The notes below the pieces were generated by a model. It was given only the letters and a program-made list of their open reading frames with translations, was not told the origin of the DNA and did not search any database. This document shows, in pieces, positions 7,284 to 15,640 of a DNA stretch of 22,461 bases (the stretch's first letter is position 1; every line of letters starts with the position of its first letter). Made by a program: the position numbers and the translations under genes. This DNA is from an uncultured Bacillaceae bacterium (GTDB taxonomy: Bacteria > Bacillota > Bacilli > Bacillales > Cytobacillaceae), in the NCBI GenBank assembly GCA_937995745.1, contig CALKIU010000149.1, forward strand, positions 1 to 22,461, written 5' to 3'.

Positions 7284-8165
7284 TTAGTCGCGCAATTGGC
7301 TTCCCGTCAGCGAGAAAAACACGTCTTCAAGCCGCGTTTTGACAAGCTCCAATTGTTCAATTTGGCTGTTGTGCCGTTTTGAGTGCCCGATGATTTTTTC
7401 CATCACCTCAAGGGGCGCATTTGTCGTGATGAAATATCCGCCGTTTCGTTCCGTCACTTTCCCGTATTGGCCGATGTCATCCGGCAGGCAGTTTTCCCCT
7501 TTCACAAACACGGACGGAACGGCATATTTTTTCAACAATTCTTCCACCGGGCCGTTTTCCACAATTTTTCCTTTATCGATAAAAGCGGCCAGATCACACA
7601 GCCGTTCAATTTCTTCCATGTAGTGGCTGGCATAAAGAATGGTGCGCCCTTCTTTTTTAAACCGTTCAATCATTTGAAATATATGAAGGCGCGACTGGGG
7701 ATCAATGCCGACCGTCGGTTCATCCATGATGATCAAATCCGGTTCGTGCAAAATGGCGCAGCCGATATTGAGGCGGCGTTTCATGCCACCGGAAAAAGTT
7801 TTTACTTTATCCTTTTTGCGCTCTTTTAAACCGGTGTCATCCAGCACTTCATCGATGCGCCTTTTTAATTTTTTGCCGCGCAGTCCGTATAACTTGCCAA
7901 AAAATGATAAATTGTCAACAGCCGATACCGTGTCTTCGAGGGAAATTTCTTGGGGAACGTAGCCGATCCGGGGTTTTTGTCCGCTGTAATGGATGTCTCC
8001 GTCGAAGTCGTGAATCACAGAGGCAATGATTTTAATGAAGGTTGATTTGCCCGCGCCGTTCGGACCGACGAGACCAAAACAAACACCTTGCGGAATGTGC
8101 AAAGACACATTGTTCAACGCCGTCACGGAGGGATATTTTTTACTGATATTCTTGACAGACAGCAA
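7284..8165 (-). CDS. ABC transporter ATP-binding protein
   Basis: This 293-aa nucleotide-binding subunit has Walker A GPNGAGKST at residues 34-42, a Q-loop region (IGYVPQEISLEDT), signature FSGGMKRRLNIG, Walker B LIIMDEP and a switch histidine in YASHYMEE. The roughly 80 extra C-terminal residues (FVKGENCLPDDIGQYGKV onward) are typical of ATPases that serve ABC-2 permeases. The start is TTG 8165, supported by AAGAAGGTGA six to seven bases upstream; no ATG lies nearby. It is the first gene of a four-gene minus-strand operon ending in DUF3021. Confidence 0.93.
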   Translation of the reverse strand: MLSVKNISKKYPSVTALNNVSLHIPQGVCFGLVGPNGAGKSTFIKIIASVIHDFDGDIHYSGQKPRIGYVPQEISLEDTVSAVDNLSFFGKLYGLRGKKLKRRIDEVLDDTGLKERKKDKVKTFSGGMKRRLNIGCAILHEPDLIIMDEPTVGIDPQSRLHIFQMIERFKKEGRTILYASHYMEEIERLCDLAAFIDKGKIVENGPVEELLKKYAVPSVFVKGENCLPDDIGQYGKVTERNGGYFITTNAPLEVMEKIIGHSKRHNSQIEQLELVKTRLEDVFFSLTGSQLRD

Positions 8166-8511
8166 TGGAAATCACCTTCTTTTTTCGTTTACTTTATTAT
8201 GGCAAATTAAAACGCTGCCGGGGCGGAAAAATGAATAACATGATGAATCATATGCGTAAGGTGAAGAAATTATGGTCTGTAAATCGGCGGGGATTTGTAA
8301 AAGAAACCACCTCCGGATGCTTTCCGGAAAAGGCCGCAAACGGAGAAGAATGTGGCTTTTCGAGGATCACAATATAAACAACATAACAAATCATTACTGT
8401 GTAGGAACTCCGCCGTGTTATAATGACTCAACCGCAGCTGCGTACTTGGCTGGAATCATTGGCACGTTTTCGCGTTTTGGTGCGTGCACCAAGCTGCGAA
8501 AAATTCACGGT
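8166..8511. other. Intergenic with promoter-like box and inverted repeat
   Basis: No complete gene is present. On the plus strand TGTTATAAT near 8414-8422 looks like an extended -10 element. About 55 bases downstream is the perfect inverted repeat TTGGTGC-GT-GCACCAA (8477-8492), a possible operator. This would be the control region of the truncated oxidoreductase that follows. Confidence 0.35.
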
Positions 8512-8958
8512 TTCACAGAAAACAAATTCCTTCCCGACAACAACCAACTCATCGCATTGGCCGCCGATATCGGACTGGATCAAGAGGAAGTGAAAAAAAT
8601 GGTCGAGGATGAACAAGCGTATTTGGCGGAAGTAGAAAAGGACAAAAATGAAGCCAAAAGACCGCAAATCACCGGCGTCCCGTTTTTTGTGTTCAACAAC
8701 AAATACGGCATTTCCGGTGCGCAGCCCAGGGACCATCTTTGAAAAAGCATTATGCATATTGCCGAAGAAGAAGGTCTGAAACCGAAATTGAAAACTATCG
8801 GCTCATCCGAAGGAGTGTGCGGACCGGACGGCTGCACCGGCCCTCTCAAAAGCGGAACCGATCAACAGGAAATGAAGACGGGCCGTTCTGGGGGACGGGC
8901 CGGTCCGTTCATAGAAGGCAATACGGAATCCCTAAGTACGGGACCGGAACAAACATAA
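8512..8958 (+). pseudogene. Truncated FrnE/DsbA-family oxidoreductase
   Basis: From 8512 the frame reads NKFLPDNNQLIALAADIGLD, then a charged helix, then ITGVPFFVFNNKYGISGAQP. This is the C-terminal half of FrnE-like DsbA-family thiol oxidoreductases, including the cis-proline (GVPFFVF). The thioredoxin-fold N-terminus with its CxxC active site is absent. An in-frame TGA at 8740-8742 interrupts the following helix. The same frame then resumes as MHIAEEEGLKPKLKTIGSSE and a family-like tail VCGPDGCT, so no frameshift is needed. Recognisable similarity ends near 8845. Truncation plus a nonsense codon indicate a dead gene. Confidence 0.7.
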
Positions 8959-8999
8959 AAGAAGAGCCGAATTCATTACTCGGCTTCTTTGTCCGGTCC
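8941..8999. terminator. Extended hairpin between convergent genes
   Basis: Outer arms GGACCGGA (8941-8948) and TCCGGTCC (8992-8999) pair perfectly. Inside them AAAGAAG-AG-CCGA pairs with TCGGCTTCTTT around a 9-base loop, leaving one internal loop. It overlaps the last codons of the DUF523 gene. There is no long T-run, so intrinsic termination is only plausible. Confidence 0.35.
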
Positions 9000-9470
9000 G
9001 TCCGGAAATCCGGCCGCCGCCCATTCGGCAAACTCTTTTTCCGAAATCACTTTGATTCCGTTTCTTTTCAACAGCGCCACAGTCACCCCGCTGCCGGGAA
9101 TTTTTTTGCCGGAAAATTCACCGTTGTAAATCATCGAACTGCCGCAGGACGGGCTGTTTTCCTTCAAAACAACCACTTTTGCGCCAACTTGGCGGATTTT
9201 TTCGAGGGCGGCATAAGCGCCTTTAATAAAGTATTCCGTCACATCCTCGCCGGATTTGTTGACCACTTTCGCTTTGCCGTCCAAGACGTCTCCCCCGTCC
9301 CCGCCGACGATCTCCGCCGGCACCCGCGGCACCGGCAGCCCGCCCATCACCTCGGGACAGACGGTGACGGCTTTATTTTCTTCCACCAGCCGGCGGATTT
9401 CTTCATCAAGACAATGTCTCCCATCATACCTCACTTTTAAACCCGCCAAACAAGAACTCACCACCATCAT
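8976..9470 (-). CDS. DUF523 family protein
   Basis: This 164-aa cytosolic protein has the DUF523 hallmarks: VVSSCLAG at the N-terminus (Cys7), RYDGRH, VCPEVMGGLPVPRVPAEI, and the long C-terminal motif VLKENSPSCGSSMIYNGEFS followed by GSGVTVALLKRNGI. The conserved cysteines suggest metal or thiol chemistry, but I know of no established function. ATG 9470 is preferred because AGGTGA lies five bases upstream; the GTG at 9479 would overlap that site. The gene is monocistronic and convergent with the oxidoreductase pseudogene. A hairpin repeat lies about 50 bases before its start. Confidence 0.85.
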   Translation of the reverse strand: MMVVSSCLAGLKVRYDGRHCLDEEIRRLVEENKAVTVCPEVMGGLPVPRVPAEIVGGDGGDVLDGKAKVVNKSGEDVTEYFIKGAYAALEKIRQVGAKVVVLKENSPSCGSSMIYNGEFSGKKIPGSGVTVALLKRNGIKVISEKEFAEWAAAGFPDGPDKEAE

Positions 9471-9504
9471 TGCAATCACCTGCCAAACATCTCTTCTGGA
9501 ACAG

Positions 9505-9635
9505 AGGGATGGGACAGAGGGACAGGTTCATTGTCCCACAGTCCCGTAAATATATTTTACCGCAAAACCTCCGCCCGATGCTTCCGGCACGGGACAGGGA
9601 CGGGACATGGGGAAAGTTTCTTGTCCCGGAAAGCC
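9505..9635 (-). repeat. Dispersed GGGACA hairpin repeats, copies D and E
   Basis: Copy D has the core GGGACA-GGTTCAT-TGTCCC (9519-9537), the reverse orientation of copies A to C. Copy E is looser, GGGACA...TGTCCC at 9602-9627, with a 14-base loop. Additional GGGACAG and GTCCCG fragments fill the space between them. Confidence 0.65.
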
Positions 9636-9839
9636 ATTATCCCGGAAAAGCCCATTGCCGTCAGACAAAAAGAAAGCAAATACCCGCTCCCTTCTCGATT
9701 CCACTCCCCAACAATCGCCAGATCTCCTTTTAAAAACCATGGTTTTCAGAAAGAATTCCCGTTCATAACCATCCAACAACCAATCTTCGTTCAACCGTCC
9801 CGCCCTGCCGGCTGGCAACCTAAAAGCTGTAATGTCTGT

Positions 9840-10380
9840 TTTTTTCTTTACTCATATAATTTTTGGGAATTTTTTTAAATAGAAATATTGTTATCGAAAT
9901 ATAATGCAAAGGATATAAGTCACTTAAAACACCGCAAATGAAATTTAAGTTAACACCATTTTCATGCACTTTTTAGTGTAAAACAGCGTTTATTACCGTA
10001 TTTTAGTCATTTTTCTGGCAATTTTATGACCAAAATATGAAATCTAGACCTCTAAATAAAATGTAAATTTATAACGTTCAAAAATTATTCATATTTTTGT
10101 AACAAAGCTGTATTAATTTTTTTACCCACGACGATATAATAAAGGTAGTTAATATGTGACAATTTTTTGTCCTTTAGCAAACTTTTTCGACAAGGCTTAA
10201 CGAAATCGAACGATTTCAAACTATGAATCTGTCAAATGCAGTTGACTTTGTTCTTTTTTTCTAAGTTTGTAAATGCCTTTATTTTTTTACTTTTCATTAT
10301 GTCATTTTTGACATGTATAAATTTTCCTGCAGGAGACGGTTCATAGTGTTTGGAATCCACAACACTTACCTGTTTCCATG
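9840..10380 (+). promoter_or_regulatory. AT-rich control region of the fdh operon
   Basis: No gene is seen between 9640 and 10560, and the stretch 9840-10330 is strikingly AT-rich. TATAAT at 10135-10140 is the best -10 candidate, though its -35 is weak. Downstream lie two perfect inverted repeats, GAAATCG-AA-CGATTTC (10202-10217) and ATGTCA-TTTT-TGACAT (10299-10314). A hairpin AGTGTT-TGG-AAT-CCA-C-AACACT follows at 10345-10366. If transcription starts near 10147, the leader is about 410 bases. The promoter position is inferred. Confidence 0.4.
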
Positions 10381-10388
10381 CACCTATT

Positions 10389-10488
10389 ATGCCAAAAAAG
10401 ATATATCTGCATAACAATGCTTGCAATATGCCAAAAAAGATATATCTGGAAAACAATGTTTCCCTATTATGTCAAAAAAGATATATCT
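10389..10488 (+). repeat. Three phased 20-bp boxes upstream of fdhA
   Basis: ATGYCAAAAAAGATATATCT occurs at 10389-10408, 10428-10447 and 10469-10488. The first two copies are identical and the third has T for C at position 4. The start-to-start distances are 39 and 41 bases, close to four helical turns. Each box ends in the perfect palindrome AGATATATCT, and the first two continue into a shared AACAATG. The last box ends 72 bases before the fdhA start. This resembles cooperative operator sites; the protein is unknown, and the ModE-like regulator is one candidate. Confidence 0.7.
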
Positions 10489-10560
10489 TTGTTAAGCTTT
10501 GTCACCACGCAACACGGTCACATATTAACGGCTATCCACCATCATTCAGGAGGGAAAGAC

Positions 10561-13500
10561 ATGAAGCTGAGTCGGAGAGAGTTTGTCAAGCTTACCGGCG
10601 CTTTGGGAGCCACTCTCGCTTTAACTGAACTCGGGTTCGACATGAAAACGGTTAAAGCCTCGACGAAAGAATTCAAATTAAAAGGCTCCAAAGAATTTAC
10701 ATCCATTTGTACATTCTGCTCCGTCGGATGCGGAATGATCTGTCACGTAAAAGACGGCAAACTCATCAACTTGGAAGGGGATCCGGACCACATCATCAAT
10801 GAAGGTGCCCTGTGCAGCAAGGGGGCTTCCATGTCAGTACTGCCAAACTCTGACCAAAGAGTGAAAACGCCTTTATACCGGGCACCCGGTTCAGATAGAT
10901 GGCAGGAAATCAGCTGGGAAGAAGCCATCGAGCGCATCGCCAAGAAAATCAAGCAAGTCCGCGACGAAAACTGGATTGAAAAAGATGTGGACGGCGACAA
11001 AGAATATCCCGCCAACCGTACAGAAGCGCTCGGTTTCCTTGGCGGCGCCCAAAACAACAACGAAGAAACATACACCTTTGTTAAAATGGCCCGTGCATTA
11101 GGCGCCACTTATGTCGAGCACCAGGCCCGATTATGACACAGCCCTACAGTCGGCAGTTTGTCGGCTTCATTCGGTCGTGGTGCAATGACGAATCACTGGC
11201 TCGATTTGCAACATGCAAAAGTTGTTTTGATTGAAGGCAGCAACTGTGCGGAAAACCACTCTATGGCAATGAAGTGGATCATGCGCGCCAAAGAAAAAGG
11301 GGCCATCATCATCCATGTGGACCCGCGCTTTACAAGAACGTCCAAAGTGGCTGATATCTTTGCGCAAATCCGCCCGGGAACGGACATTGCCTTCCTGAAC
11401 TCCATCATCAATTACATTCTTGAAAACAAATTGTATGATGAAGAGTTTGTTAAAACGCATACAAATGCAGCCTATCTCGTCAATCAAGACTTTTCTTTCG
11501 ATGACGGGCTGTTCTCCGGATACAACGAAGAAACGCACAAATATGACAACAGCTCGTGGAGCTATCAACTGGACAGCAACGGCAAACCGTTAAAAACAGA
11601 CAGCCTGGATCATCCTGATACGGTCTTCTCTCATTTGAAAAAATTCTTTAAACGCTACACCTTTGAAGTAGCAGCGAATATTTCGGGTATCCCTGTCGAA
11701 AAGATTAAGTTGATTGCGGATACATTGGTCAACAACCGTCCGGGAACCATCTTGTACGCCCTGGGCATGACCCAGCATACGGTCGGCGTGCAAAATATCC
11801 GCTCTTTCGGCGTCTTGCAATTGCTGCTCGGAAACGTCGGAAAACCGGGTTCAGGCATCAATGCCCTCCGCGGTGAACCGAACGTGCAAGGGGCGACCGA
11901 CTTTGCCGTCCTGTTCAACTATGCACCGGGCTATCTGAATTGGCCGAACTCCACGCAAACATCCCTCGATGTTTGGGCGGAAAGCAACGGCACATTTAGG
12001 AAAAAATTCTTTGTCAACCTGCTGAAAGCCTGGTTCGGCGACCATGCCACTCCGGAAAATGATTTCGGATACGGATGGCTGCCGAAGATGGACAAACGCA
12101 AAAACTACTCCATCTTCCGCATCTTCGAAACAGCCATCGAAGGCAAGATGAAATTCTTGTATGTCATGGGACAAAACCCGGCCGTAACCAGCCCGAACTT
12201 AAACGTCGTCTATGAAGCGTTGTCAAGTCTCGAAATGCTGGTTGTTGCCGATCTGTTCCAGACCGAAACTGCGTGCTTCTGGGAAAAACCGGGCGTCGAT
12301 CCGGCAAAAATCAATACGGAAGTCATTTTCCTGCCGGCCGCTTCCTTCCTTGAAAAAGAAGGAACCCTTTCGAACTCCGGACGCTTGGTGCAATGGAGAT
12401 ATACAGGAATCAAACCGGTCGGACAAGCTAAGAGCGACCTTGAGATGCACGACCTAATCTTCAGGAAAATCAGGGAGCTCTACAAAGATTCCACCGACCC
12501 GAAAGACGAACCAATTAAGAAGATCATCTGGGATTACCCTGCAGAACAAAAAGAGATGGCTGAAGCCGTACTCAAGGAGATCAACGGTTATGACTTGAAG
12601 ACCGGTAAGTTGCTGACAGGCATCGGCGCTCTGCGGGATGACGGCACAACTTCTGCCGGAAACTGGCTGTATGCCGGCGTTTTTACGGAAGAAGGAAACC
12701 ATTCGAAACGCAGAGACAACCAAAACGACCCGGGAGGAATGGGAATTTATCCGGGATTCGCCTGGAGCTGGCCGGGCAACATGAAAATTCTTTATAACCG
12801 GGCATCCTGTGATGCAAACGGCAAGCCGTTTGATGAAAACTTAAAAATCGTTTGGTGGGATGAAAAACAAGGCAAATGGACGGGTTACGACACGCCGGAC
12901 GTTCCGAATGCAGCCGACGGACCGGATACGCCGAACGGCCAAAAACCGTTCCGCATGACCGGTGAAGGAATCGGGCGTTTAATGGCCAACACTTACAAAG
13001 ATCCCGATCCGAATCACGCCAACTTGCCGAGAGACTCATCAGCCACACCGGCGGACGGGCCTCTTCCGGAGTTCTATGAACCCGTTGAGAGTCCGACGGA
13101 GAACATACTCCATCCGAACGTACCAATTAACCCATGCTTAATTTACCCGCGGCTTGAAACGAAACAGCCGATCGGCACGAAGGAAGATTTCCCGTATGTC
13201 CTTTGTACTTCCAGTATTGCCGAACATTGGTGCGCCGGTTCAGTCACCAGAAATATTCCGTGGCTGAATGAACTGGTGAAGGAAACATACATTGAAATGC
13301 CTGAAAAACTGGCCAAAAAACTGAATGTGAAGAACGGAGACCGGGTTGTGGTCAGTTCCGCCCGCGGTGAAGTAGAAGTAAAAGCAATGGTTACGAAACG
13401 TCTGCAAACATTGAAAATCAACGGCGAAGAAGTGATTGTTGTTTGGATGCCGTACAACTGGGGTTATAAAGGCCTCAGCCAGGCAGCCAGCACAAACCTT

Positions 13501-13578
13501 CTCACCATTGATGCCGGAGATCCGAACACATGGATTCAAGAAACTAAAGCATGCCTTGTCAATGTAAGAAAGGCATAA
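10561..13578 (+). CDS. fdhA: Selenocysteine-containing formate dehydrogenase, catalytic subunit
   Basis: This 1005-aa molybdopterin enzyme oxidises formate to CO2 outside the cytoplasmic membrane. A Tat signal (SRREFVKLTG, residues 4-13) leads into the Fe4S4 domain with Cys50, Cys53, Cys57 and Cys85, followed by the Lys87 electron relay. Codon 192 is TGA (11134-11136) in the context HQARL-U-HSPTVGSLSASFGRGAMTNHW. E. coli FdnG/FdoG have selenocysteine at this place before HGPTV. Reading through gives one continuous family-length protein, close to the roughly 1015 aa of FdnG; stopping there would leave a useless 191-residue fragment. The C-terminal MoCo-dinucleotide domain is intact (LCTSSIAEHWCAG, NGDRVVVSSARGEVEVKAMV). 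ATG 10561 follows AGGAGGGAAAGAC. fdhE starts 19 bases downstream. Confidence 0.93.
11134..11166 (+). promoter_or_regulatory. Sec UGA codon and bacterial SECIS hairpin
   Basis: Eleven bases after the UGA, AGUCGGC (11148-11154) pairs with GUCGGCU (11160-11166) over the loop AGUUU. Numbered from the U of UGA, the sequence has U at 17 and G and U at 23 and 24, the bases bound by SelB in the E. coli fdhF element; the 11-base spacing is also identical. Here U17 can form a wobble pair rather than a free bulge. The hairpin lies inside the coding sequence, as in other bacteria. Confidence 0.85.
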
Positions 13579-13597
13579 AAAATGGGGTAGGAGACTT

Positions 13598-14461
13598 ATG
13601 ATGACAACAACATTGCAAACACTGACAGATGAATGGATCAAAGAACGCCCGTTTTTAAAGGAATTGGGACAATTTCATTTGGCCATTGAATCCATTTTGG
13701 AAAGCATTCCGCAAGAGAAAAAAGAATGGCCGGCATTACATGCGGCAAAAGAGGAATTCAAAAGGGGCATTCCCCTTTTCAAGTGCGAATCGTTTCAAAT
13801 GCCTGCACTGGATGCCGCCATCGAATATTTCCAAGCACTGACGAATCTTTCGGAGTCTGAAAAAGCGCCTGCCCCTTTCAAAGAACACTGCCTCAAGCTG
13901 CAGGAGGCTTTGGCTGGCGACAAGGATCTGGCGGAAATGATCATCCGCGCCGTCATCAAAGATGAGCATCAAAAGCTTTCTGCGGCTTTTGAAAAACACC
14001 AATTGAACGAAGGTGTCACAAAATTTTTGGCTTGGACGGCCATCGCCCGCGCCGTCCGGCCGTATTTGTCGGAAATCATGGAATGGGAAGTAAAACAGGG
14101 GTGGCACAAAGAATATTGTCCGACCTGCGGGGCTCTTCCCAATATGGCGCAGCTGAAGCGAAGCAGCAAGGGGAGAAGAAGGCATCTCGTCTGCGGATGT
14201 TGCAAAACGCAATGGGTATATAAAAGAATCATTTGCCCGTATTGCGGAAATGAAGATCAAGAGCAATTGGAAATCATCGAAATCGAGGGCGAAGATGATA
14301 TTCGGGTGGATGTCTGCAACAGCTGCAAAGGATATATCAAAGTGTACACAAACCAGGGCGAGGAAGAAATTGCCCTTGCCGACTGGTCAACCATTCACTT
14401 TGATATCTTAATCAAAGAAAAAGGTTTCCTGAAAATGGGAACCCATCTGTTCGATGTATAA
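13598..14461 (+). CDS. fdhE: Formate dehydrogenase maturation protein FdhE
   Basis: This 287-aa cytosolic accessory factor is needed for active Tat-exported formate dehydrogenases. An all-helical N-terminal half (1-165) is followed by two rubredoxin-like zinc ribbons. Their Cys pairs are C174-x2-C177, C199-x-C201/C202, C213-x2-C216 and C240-x2-C243, in CPTCGALP, VCGCCKTQW, CPYCGN and CNSCKGY. The family is known to bind the catalytic subunit before export. Two ATGs are adjacent at 13598 and 13601; AGGAG ends four and seven bases before them, so the second may be the main start. Its stop overlaps the next start by one base (TAATG), indicating translational coupling. Confidence 0.9.
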   Translation: MMTTTLQTLTDEWIKERPFLKELGQFHLAIESILESIPQEKKEWPALHAAKEEFKRGIPLFKCESFQMPALDAAIEYFQALTNLSESEKAPAPFKEHCLKLQEALAGDKDLAEMIIRAVIKDEHQKLSAAFEKHQLNEGVTKFLAWTAIARAVRPYLSEIMEWEVKQGWHKEYCPTCGALPNMAQLKRSSKGRRRHLVCGCCKTQWVYKRIICPYCGNEDQEQLEIIEIEGEDDIRVDVCNSCKGYIKVYTNQGEEEIALADWSTIHFDILIKEKGFLKMGTHLFDV

Positions 14462-15624
14462 TGACGATCTATCTCGATAATGCAGCGACGACACACCCGA
14501 AACCTCCCCAGTCTTTGGAACGTGTTTTCGAGGCATTGAAAAAAGGTGTCGGAACTCCGGGACGCGGCGCGCATTTTACTTCAAAAAAAGCCAATGATGC
14601 CGTTCAAGATATCCGCAAACGGATTGCCAGGTTTTTCGGTTTGTATGATGATTTCCGGGCCGTTTTCACATACAGTGGGACAGATGCTCTTAACCTTGCC
14701 ATCAAAGGATTCCTGAGGGATGGGGACCATGTTGTTATTTCCGGAATGGAACATAATTCTGTTCTCCGTCCCTTAAAGGGATTGGAACGGGAAGGAAAAA
14801 TCACCCTTGATATCGCTCCGTGCGATGAAAAAGGCTGTCTTTTGATGGACGAATTTTCCGGATGCTTCAAAGACAACACAAGGCTGGTCGTTATCAGCCA
14901 TGCCTCCAATGTGACAGGAGCCGTCCAGCCGATCGAAAAGATTGCCGAAGTGGTCCGCAAGCGGAATGCCTTTCTCTTGGTGGACGCCGCGCAAACGGCG
15001 GGCGTATTGCCCATCCATATGCGGAATCAAGGGATAGATCTCCTTGTTTATGCGGGACACAAAGGATTATTCGGCCTTCAGGGGACGGGCGGGCTCCTCA
15101 TTGGAGAAAGGGTCACCGGCCTCAAGCCGTGGCGGGAAGGCGGAACCGGCTTTGATTCCAAGTCGGAACACCAGCCTCTCAACTGGCCGGAAGCATTTGA
15201 AGCCGGCACCCATAACGTTCCGGGAATCCTCTCCTTAAACGAAGGCCTGAATTTTATCGAAGAAACCGGAATCGAAAACATTGCCAACAAGGAAATGGAG
15301 CATCTCCGCTATTTATGGGAAAACCTCAAAACCTATGAAAATATCAAACTTTACGGCCCGGCACCCCATGAAAACAGGGTAGCGGTTCTCTCTTTTACCA
15401 TTGACGGCTGGGATACGGAGGACATCGGGCAGATCCTTGACCAAAACTACGGAATCAGCGTGAGAACGGGCCTGCACTGTGCCCCGCTCGCCCATAAGAC
15501 GATCGGAACATATCCTAAAGGAACGGTTCGCGTCAGCCCGGGATATTTTACGACAAAACAAGAACTGAAAACTTTTCTGAAAGCCATCGATAATATTGCA
15601 TCCATTAAAGTGGGTTGGTATTGA
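14461..15624 (+). CDS. Class V aminotransferase, cysteine desulfurase/selenocysteine lyase-like
   Basis: This 387-aa PLP enzyme has Lys201 in YAGHKGLFG as the Schiff-base lysine, DAAQTAG as the cofactor-binding aspartate region, an EHNS histidine near residue 98, and Cys340 in RTGLHCAPLAHK as the likely persulfide or selenide carrier. It begins MTIYLDNAATTHPKP, as in NifS/SufS relatives, and resembles the desulfurase subfamily (TIGR01977-like) that has been found beside selenium genes. It sits inside the formate dehydrogenase operon, translationally coupled to fdhE. Two roles fit: sulfur donation to FdhD for the molybdenum sulfido ligand, or selenium delivery to selenophosphate synthetase. 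The sequence alone does not decide between them. Confidence 0.88.
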   Translation: MTIYLDNAATTHPKPPQSLERVFEALKKGVGTPGRGAHFTSKKANDAVQDIRKRIARFFGLYDDFRAVFTYSGTDALNLAIKGFLRDGDHVVISGMEHNSVLRPLKGLEREGKITLDIAPCDEKGCLLMDEFSGCFKDNTRLVVISHASNVTGAVQPIEKIAEVVRKRNAFLLVDAAQTAGVLPIHMRNQGIDLLVYAGHKGLFGLQGTGGLLIGERVTGLKPWREGGTGFDSKSEHQPLNWPEAFEAGTHNVPGILSLNEGLNFIEETGIENIANKEMEHLRYLWENLKTYENIKLYGPAPHENRVAVLSFTIDGWDTEDIGQILDQNYGISVRTGLHCAPLAHKTIGTYPKGTVRVSPGYFTTKQELKTFLKAIDNIASIKVGWY

Positions 15625-15640
15625 AGGAGGGAGTATCAGG

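Noticed and set aside
8165..8377. 70-aa plus-strand ORF divergent from the ABC ATPase
   Set aside because: No ribosome binding site and no recognisable domain; it overlaps the ATPase start region.
8740..8742. Selenocysteine codon in the FrnE/DsbA-like gene
   Set aside because: The position is a helix residue and not a redox site, the active-site half of the gene is missing, and no SECIS-like hairpin with the fdhA geometry follows.
8739..9440. 233-aa plus-strand ORF
   Set aside because: Most of it lies antisense to the DUF523 gene and the rest is another frame of the oxidoreductase pseudogene.
10141..10170. FNR- or Rex-type site at TATGTGACAATTTTTTGTCC
   Set aside because: Only the left half resembles TGTGA; the required symmetric right half is missing.
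10232..10456. Minus-strand ORF with repeated RYIFFGI peptides
   Set aside because: The peptide repetition comes from the DNA direct repeats upstream of fdhA; there is no ribosome binding site and the composition is AT-driven.
10378..11136. A separate 252-aa ORF ending at TGA, followed by an independent 806-aa ORF from 11158
   Set aside because: The TGA is the selenocysteine codon; both parts are in the same frame and together make one family-length FdhA starting at ATG 10561.
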